Of a stretch of 9,497 nt of DNA, positions 5,131 through 9,497 are shown piece after piece. The DNA is from an uncultured Chromatiaceae bacterium (GTDB lineage Bacteria > Pseudomonadota > Gammaproteobacteria > Enterobacterales > Alteromonadaceae). Below the pieces are notes generated by a model, which was not told the DNA's origin, did not search any database, and was given only the letters and a program-made list of their open reading frames with translations. Position numbers and translations under genes: made by a program. The first letter of the stretch is position 1. Every line of letters begins with the position of its first letter. The stretch covers positions 1 to 9,497 of the forward strand of contig CAMLSF010000140.1 in assembly GCA_946482615.1 (NCBI GenBank). Direction: 5' to 3'.

Positions 5131-6735
5131 ATGACAAGCAGCAATACTGCAGGACTAGAGATCAAAGGCCGCCTGCCGGCTGAATTTCAAAGCATGTTAA
5201 CGCCAGAGGCCTGTCGTCTGGTCGTTGAGTTAACGCGTGAGTTTCGTGCCCCTTTAAAAGAATTATTGCAGCAACGCACTGTTGCACAGGCGCGTTATGA
5301 CGCCGGAGCCTTACCGGATTTTCGTGCTGACACTGCGGATGTACGAGCTGCTGACTGGAAAGTTGCGGCTATTCCGGCTGACTTGCAGGACAGAAGGGTA
5401 GAAATTACCGGCCCTGTCGATCGCAAAATGATCATTAACGCCTTAAATGCTGATGTAAAAGTTTTTATGGCCGATTTTGAAGACTCACAGGCACCCAGTT
5501 GGGATGGTGTGATTGAAGGCCAGATTAACTTACGTGACGCTAACTTAGGCACTATCAGCTACAGCGATCCACAATCAGGCAAACAATATGCGCTGCGTGA
5601 CAAACAGGCCTTATTGATAGCCCGGGTGCGTGGTTTGCATTTGTGGGAAAAACATTTAGAAGTGGATGGCGAAGCTGTACCAGGCTCACTGGTGGATTTT
5701 GCTTTGTACTTTTTTCATAACTACCAGACTCGTTTAGCCAAAGGTTCTGGTGTCTATTATTACCTGCCGAAGCTGCAAAGTTACAAAGAAGCAGCCTGGT
5801 GGGATGCGGTGTTCCGTTTTACTCAAACTAAATTTAACCAGCCCGTCGGGACCATTCGCGCTACTGTACTGATTGAAACCTTGCCAGCAGTCTTTGAAAT
5901 GGACGAAATTCTGTATGCACTGCGTGAGCATATAGTGGCGCTGAACTGTGGCCGTTGGGACTATATTTTTAGTTATATCAAAACCTTAAAGAACCATGCT
6001 GACCGCGTATTACCAGATCGTCAGGTGGTGACTATGGATCAGCCGTTTTTATCGGCTTATTCAAAACTACTGATCAAAACCTGCCATAAACGTGGCGCTT
6101 TGGCGATGGGTGGTATGGCCGCCTTTATCCCGGCTAAAGATCCGGTGGCGAATCAGGCCATTTTAACCAAAGTAACGGCGGATAAAGAGCGGGAAGCCGG
6201 CAATGGTCATGACGGTACCTGGGTAGCGCATCCTGGTTTAGCGGCGACGGCCAATGAAGTCTTTAATAAATACCTGACGGATGGCAATACCAATCAGCTG
6301 CATATCAGCCGCTCTGAAGATGCGCCTGTCACTGCCGCCGATTTATTGGCGCCAAGCGCTGGCGAGCGCACTGAAGCTGGGATGCGTATCAATATCCGCG
6401 TGGCATTGCAGTACATAGCAGCCTGGATCAGTGGTAAGGGTTGTGTGCCTATTTATGGTTTGATGGAAGATGCTGCCACGGCGGAAATTTGTCGCACCTC
6501 GATTTGGCAGTGGATTAAACATGGCAAAACTTTGAATAACGGCCAGTTAGTTACCAAAGAGCTGTTTGCCCAAATGCTGCAGCAGGAAGCTGCTGTAGTG
6601 CGTCAGGAAGTTGGCGAAGAGTTGTGGCAACACCAGCAGTTTGAACGGGCTCAGGCTCTGCTGCTGCAAATTACCACGGCCGATCAGCTGGTCGATTTTT
6701 TGACCTTACCTGCTTATGAGCTGTTAACTGCTTAA
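5131..6735 (+). CDS. aceB: Malate synthase A
   Basis: This 534-residue protein is collinear with E. coli AceB (533 aa). It condenses glyoxylate with acetyl-CoA to give malate, the second step of the glyoxylate shunt, in the cytoplasm. Landmarks are VFMADFEDSQAPSWDG (111-126), the ARVRG catalytic-Arg region (164-168), IETLPA with the Mg ligand Glu249, the signature REHIVALNCGRWDYIF (265-280) with Asp277, MGGMAAFIP (326-334), NGHDGTWVAHPGL (358-370) and GLMEDAATAEI with catalytic base Asp447. The PROSITE-type signature normally has Gly where this protein has Ala270. AAGGA 8 nt upstream of the ATG supports the start. aceB is separated from aceA by a lysR gene on the opposite strand, so the two are not one operon. 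A large palindrome begins 3 bp after the stop and probably helps end the transcript. Confidence 0.97.
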   Translation: MTSSNTAGLEIKGRLPAEFQSMLTPEACRLVVELTREFRAPLKELLQQRTVAQARYDAGALPDFRADTADVRAADWKVAAIPADLQDRRVEITGPVDRKMIINALNADVKVFMADFEDSQAPSWDGVIEGQINLRDANLGTISYSDPQSGKQYALRDKQALLIARVRGLHLWEKHLEVDGEAVPGSLVDFALYFFHNYQTRLAKGSGVYYYLPKLQSYKEAAWWDAVFRFTQTKFNQPVGTIRATVLIETLPAVFEMDEILYALREHIVALNCGRWDYIFSYIKTLKNHADRVLPDRQVVTMDQPFLSAYSKLLIKTCHKRGALAMGGMAAFIPAKDPVANQAILTKVTADKEREAGNGHDGTWVAHPGLAATANEVFNKYLTDGNTNQLHISRSEDAPVTAADLLAPSAGERTEAGMRINIRVALQYIAAWISGKGCVPIYGLMEDAATAEICRTSIWQWIKHGKTLNNGQLVTKELFAQMLQQEAAVVRQEVGEELWQHQQFERAQALLLQITTADQLVDFLTLPAYELLTA

Positions 6736-6737
6736 TG

Positions 6738-6793
6738 AAATTGGGGTCAGATCACATTAGTTATGCATAACTAATGTGATCTGACCCCATTTT
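6738..6793. repeat. 56-bp near-perfect palindrome (REP/RAYT-like), possible bidirectional terminator
   Basis: Positions 6742-6789 form a perfect 48-bp palindrome with 24-bp arms and no spacer, centred on TTATG|CATAA at 6765/6766. One mismatched pair (6741/6790) and three more A-T pairs extend it to 6738-6793. The outer ends read TGGGGTCAGATCACATTAG on each strand. From memory, GGGGTCAGA-type ends are common in palindromes found near IS200-like REP-associated tyrosine transposases. It occupies almost the whole 63-bp gap between the convergent aceB and lysR stops. AT-rich flanks (TTTT at 6790-6793) would let it act as a terminator on the plus strand; the other strand has only a weak TTT. No transposase gene lies nearby. 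Confidence 0.85.
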
Positions 6794-6798
6794 AACCT

Positions 6799-7740
6799 CT
6801 ACAAATGCAGCTCGTCTGCCACTTCTGTAATTAAACGTCGTAGCCAGATATGACTGGCATCCTGATGCAATAACGGACTCCAGATCATTTTCAGCTCTAT
6901 AGACGGAATAGGAAAGGGTGGATCCAATACTTTCATCGTTGCGTCATTCTGATACAACAGCGCAGCCCGCAAAGGCAAAGTTGCAATCAAATCTGTTTCT
7001 ACTGCTAAATGCATAGCCACATGATAGTTACGGGTAAAAACGCTGATGCTGCGCTGTTTACCAAACTTGGCTAAGGCTTCATCCACCCACCCCAGTTTTT
7101 GTACATCGGCCGGATCCATGCCGACACCTACACCAAAACCAGTTTTGCTGACCCAGATATGCTGGGCTTTTAAGTAAGTGTCTAAATTAAAGTTGCCAAG
7201 TATAGGATTTAAGCTATTGACCAGACAGGCAAAACTGTCGCGCCATATGGTCTTTTGATGAAAAGACTGCGGCAATTGATCAAAGCGGTTAATCGCCATA
7301 TCCACTTTGCCGTTTTCCACATCATGAAAGGTCACATCTGACGGCGTCATAATATCCAGCGAGGTACCAGGTGCCTGAGAACGCAGTTTTTTCAGCAAAG
7401 CCGGGATCAAAGTGGACGCCGCATAATCGCTGGCCATAATACGAAAAACGCGATGGCTGTGTTCCGGCTCAAAATCTTTGTTGGGTTGTAAGGTTTCTTC
7501 CAGTGTCAGCAAAATACCCCGTACCACAGGAGCCAGATCTTTTGCCCGCTCTGTCGGCACCATGCCGTCCGAAGTCCGTACCAGAATAGGGTCGTTTAAT
7601 AAATCCCGCAGTCGTTTTAAACCATTACTCATGGCCGGCTGAGTGATATTCAGTTGGTTGGCGGCACGGGTGACGTTTTTTTCCCTGAGCAACACATCCA
7701 GATACACCAACAAATTCAGGTCAATTTTACTGATATTCAT
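6799..7740 (-). CDS. LysR-family transcriptional regulator (candidate regulator of the glyoxylate shunt)
   Basis: This is a 313-residue LysR-type regulator of normal length. The winged helix-turn-helix covers about residues 6-65: DLNLLVYLDVLLREKNVTRAA, recognition helix QPAMSNGLKRLR (34-45), then a wing with DPILVRTSDGMVPTERA. A linker helix (about 66-90) leads to a periplasmic-binding-protein-like effector domain (about 95-300) beginning RVFRIMASDYAAS. The N-terminal style resembles the NodD/NahR/LinR branch. The inducer cannot be predicted. The gene is divergent from aceA across 180 bp, the classic layout for a LysR regulator and its target, and convergent with aceB. A T-N11-A dyad in the shared region supports regulation of aceA and possibly itself. 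Its ribosome site is weak (GAAAG). The assignment as an aceA/aceB regulator is inference from position. Confidence 0.9.
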   Translation of the reverse strand: MNISKIDLNLLVYLDVLLREKNVTRAANQLNITQPAMSNGLKRLRDLLNDPILVRTSDGMVPTERAKDLAPVVRGILLTLEETLQPNKDFEPEHSHRVFRIMASDYAASTLIPALLKKLRSQAPGTSLDIMTPSDVTFHDVENGKVDMAINRFDQLPQSFHQKTIWRDSFACLVNSLNPILGNFNLDTYLKAQHIWVSKTGFGVGVGMDPADVQKLGWVDEALAKFGKQRSISVFTRNYHVAMHLAVETDLIATLPLRAALLYQNDATMKVLDPPFPIPSIELKMIWSPLLHQDASHIWLRRLITEVADELHL

Positions 7741-7789
7741 CTGCTTTCACTTTTTATGGCTGATCTGCTGTCAATTTGATGCCTTCTAT

Positions 7790-7804
7790 ATTCACACAAT
7801 GAAT
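7790..7804. promoter_or_regulatory. Candidate LysR-type box (T-N11-A) upstream of aceA
   Basis: ATTCA-CACAA-TGAAT is a perfect 5-bp-arm dyad obeying the LysR rule (T7791-N11-A7803). It lies between the lysR start (7740) and the aceA start (7921). Its centre, 7797, is about 66 bp upstream of the aceA start site predicted from TATAGT (7851-7856), the usual position of a LysR recognition site. Confidence 0.5.
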
Positions 7805-7850
7805 GACGGGAATCAAAAAAATCAGCTACATGAATCTTATTTTTGAAACC

Positions 7851-7856
7851 TATAGT
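7851..7856 (+). promoter_or_regulatory. Possible -10 element of the aceA promoter
   Basis: TATAGT matches the -10 consensus at 5 of 6 positions and predicts transcription from about 7863, leaving a leader of about 58 nt. No -35 hexamer is present at 16-18 nt upstream (ACATGA or neighbours), consistent with a promoter that needs an activator such as the adjacent LysR protein. The same TATAGTG heptamer occurs upstream of aceB. Confidence 0.4.
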
Positions 7857-7920
7857 GGATGTCAACAGAAGCAATTACCAAATGCCGGTTAAATAAAAGA
7901 CAACATAACGAGGATGCATC

Positions 7921-9497
7921 ATGTCAGCTTATCAACAGACCATTCAACAACTGCAACAAAGCTGTAAAGCACAGGGAACAGGCTGGGCTGCTATCAATGC
8001 AGAATCTGCGGCCCGTATGCAGCTGCAAAACCGTTTTAAAACAGGTTTGGATATAGCGCAGTACACTGCCGATATTATGCGCTCAGATATGGCAGCTTAT
8101 GATGCCGACAGCAGCCAGTACACTCAGTCTTTAGGGTGTTGGCATGGTTTTATCGGTCAGCAAAAACTGATCGCCATCAAAAAACATTTCGGTACGACAA
8201 AACGCAAATACCTGTATTTGTCCGGTTGGATGATTGCGGCGCTGCGTTCTGAGTTTGGCCCTCAGCCAGATCAGTCGATGCACGAAAAAACTGCAGTACC
8301 GGCCTTAATTGAAGAGTTATACACCTTCTTAAAACAAGCCGATGCCCGTGAATTAGGCGGCTTATTCCGTGAGCTGGATCAAGCCCGCGCTAACGATGAT
8401 CAGGCCAAAGCGGCTGAAGTGCTGAATAAAATCGACAACTTTGAAACTCATGTAGTGCCTATTATTGCTGACATAGATGCAGGTTTTGGTAATGCCGAAG
8501 CCACCTATTTGCTGGCGAAAAAGATGATTGAAGCCGGTGCCTGCGCCATTCAGATTGAAAACCAGGTGTCAGACGAAAAACAATGTGGTCACCAGGACGG
8601 TAAAGTCACAGTGCCCCATGCCGATTTTCTGGCCAAAATTAATGCGGTGCGTTACGCCTTTTTAGAACTAGGCATCGAAAACGGCATTATTGTCGCCCGC
8701 ACTGACTCCTTAGGTGCAGGTTTAACCAAACAAATTGCGGTGACCAACGAGCCCGGTGATTTAGGTGATTTATACAACAGCTTTTTAGATGGTGATTACA
8801 TTCAAAGCGCTTCTGATATTCAAAACGGCGATGTGGTGGTGAAAGCCAATGGCAAGCTGTTAAAACCAAAACGCCTGCAAAGTGGTTTGTTCCAGTTTAA
8901 ACCTGGTAGCGGTGTTGACCGTGTGGTGCTGGATTGTATTACCTCTTTGCAGCACGGTGCTGATTTGTTGTGGATTGAAACCGAAAAACCTCATGTCGGC
9001 CAAATCGCTGAAATGGTCAACCGTATTCGTGAAGTAGTGCCAAACGCCAAGCTGGTGTACAACAACAGCCCGTCTTTTAACTGGACGCTGAACTTCCGTC
9101 AGCAGGTGTTTGATGCATGGCAAACAGCAGGTAAAGATCTGTCAGCTTACGACAGAGCCAAACTGATGAGCGCGGATTACGACAGTACAGAGCTGGCTCT
9201 GGAAGCAGACAAGCGTATCCAGACCTTCCAGGCTGATGCGGCCCGTGAAGCCGGTATTTTCCATCACCTGATCACTTTGCCGACTTATCATACAGCGGCC
9301 TTGTCGACCGATAATCTGGCGAAAGAGTACTTTGGTGCTGCAGGTATGTTGGGTTATGTGGCTGGTGTACAACGTAAAGAAATTCGTCAGGGCATTGCCT
9401 GTGTGAAACATCAGAATATGTCGGGTTCGGACATTGGTGATGATCATAAAGAGTACTTCTCAGGGGAAGCTGCGCTGAAGGCCTCAGGGAAAGACAA
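7921..9497 (+). CDS. aceA: Isocitrate lyase, long form (3' end outside window)
   Basis: The frame is open for 525 codons to the right edge; only a few C-terminal residues should be missing if the protein is about 530 residues long. It cleaves isocitrate to glyoxylate and succinate, the first step of the glyoxylate shunt, and feeds glyoxylate to AceB. Visible motifs include SGWMIAALR (101-109), ADIDAGFGN (183-191) with metal-binding Asp, IQIENQVSDEKQCGH with the catalytic Cys222 of KQCGH (220-224), IVARTDS (257-263), WIETEKP (351-357), YNNSPSFNW (380-388) and FHHLITLPTYHTAA. The KQCGH signature, the insertion around 270-330 and the length of about 530 place it in the long Pseudomonas/Colwellia-type subfamily, not the 434-residue E. 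coli type. GAGG 7 nt before the ATG supports the start; an ATG at 7914 is out of frame. It is transcribed away from lysR. Confidence 0.96.
   Translation, partial: MSAYQQTIQQLQQSCKAQGTGWAAINAESAARMQLQNRFKTGLDIAQYTADIMRSDMAAYDADSSQYTQSLGCWHGFIGQQKLIAIKKHFGTTKRKYLYLSGWMIAALRSEFGPQPDQSMHEKTAVPALIEELYTFLKQADARELGGLFRELDQARANDDQAKAAEVLNKIDNFETHVVPIIADIDAGFGNAEATYLLAKKMIEAGACAIQIENQVSDEKQCGHQDGKVTVPHADFLAKINAVRYAFLELGIENGIIVARTDSLGAGLTKQIAVTNEPGDLGDLYNSFLDGDYIQSASDIQNGDVVVKANGKLLKPKRLQSGLFQFKPGSGVDRVVLDCITSLQHGADLLWIETEKPHVGQIAEMVNRIREVVPNAKLVYNNSPSFNWTLNFRQQVFDAWQTAGKDLSAYDRAKLMSADYDSTELALEADKRIQTFQADAAREAGIFHHLITLPTYHTAALSTDNLAKEYFGAAGMLGYVAGVQRKEIRQGIACVKHQNMSGSDIGDDHKEYFSGEAALKASGKD

Noticed and set aside
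5295..5931. Minus-strand open frames within aceB
   Set aside because: They are shadows of aceB, which is intact and conserved over its full length.
6751..6780. CRP-like TCACA/TGTGA half-sites in the palindrome
   Set aside because: The half-sites are in the order TCACA then TGTGA, opposite to a CRP site (TGTGA-N6-TCACA), and the spacing is wrong.
7914..7916. Alternative ATG just upstream of aceA
   Set aside because: It is out of frame with aceA and overlaps the ribosome binding site spacing; ATG 7921 has GAGG at 7 nt.
7643..8056. Plus-strand open frames over the lysR start, the intergenic region and the aceA start
   Set aside because: Both overlap genes with clear family matches in other frames and have no recognisable product; the region between is better explained as regulatory.
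8687..9447. Three minus-strand open frames at the right end
   Set aside because: They are antisense to aceA, which is continuous in its own frame to the window edge with all catalytic motifs.
1..9497. CRISPR array, tRNA, rRNA, prophage or toxin-antitoxin system
   Set aside because: No direct-repeat array, tRNA-like fold, attachment-site pair or small gene pair was found; the genes are ordinary metabolic and regulatory ones.

Overview
The window looks like chromosomal DNA of a heterotrophic gammaproteobacterium, most likely an Alteromonadales/Rheinheimera-type organism. This rests on moderate G+C, an AceB nearly collinear with the E. coli enzyme, a long-form isocitrate lyase and a YjfB-type flagellar-regulon protein. 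The genus is an inference from gene style, not a database result. Genes are densely packed and there is no tRNA, rRNA, CRISPR array, integrase or transposase gene.

Left part (1-3871), sugar utilisation. A 5'-complete but truncated minus-strand gene encodes an exported sugar phosphate isomerase/epimerase-like TIM-barrel protein. A LacI-type palindrome lies just upstream of it. Next is a minus-strand, cytoplasmic GH13 amylosucrase (sucrose to fructose plus glucan). It is divergent from a plus-strand PfkB fructokinase that would phosphorylate the released fructose. The shared intergenic region holds a candidate promoter with a LacI/ScrR-like operator sitting on the predicted transcription start. 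Amylosucrase and fructokinase thus form a compact route from intracellular sucrose to glucan and fructose-6-phosphate. Transporter and regulator genes are not in the window.

Middle part (3844-4910). A perfect 12-bp-stem hairpin separates the fructokinase from a convergent small YjfB-family (putative motility) gene. That gene is preceded by an excellent sigma-28 (FliA) promoter, placing it in the flagellar regulon although no other flagellar gene is nearby. Upstream of it is a membrane-anchored DUF2726 protein with its own strong terminator.

Right part (4911-9497), glyoxylate shunt. aceB (malate synthase A) and aceA (isocitrate lyase, truncated by the window end a few residues before its likely C-terminus) are both on the plus strand. 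They are separated by a minus-strand LysR regulator that converges on aceB and diverges from aceA. A T-N11-A LysR box lies about 66 bp upstream of the predicted aceA start site, suggesting LysR control rather than the IclR control known in enterobacteria. Between aceB and lysR lies a 56-bp near-perfect palindrome with GGGGTCAGA-type ends. It resembles REP-like palindromes associated with IS200-like (RAYT) transposases and is the most unusual DNA structure in the window.

No wholly new multi-gene system is evident. The points most worth checking are the palindrome, the orphan sigma-28/YjfB gene, the LysR-aceA regulatory model and the operator-controlled amylosucrase/fructokinase pair.
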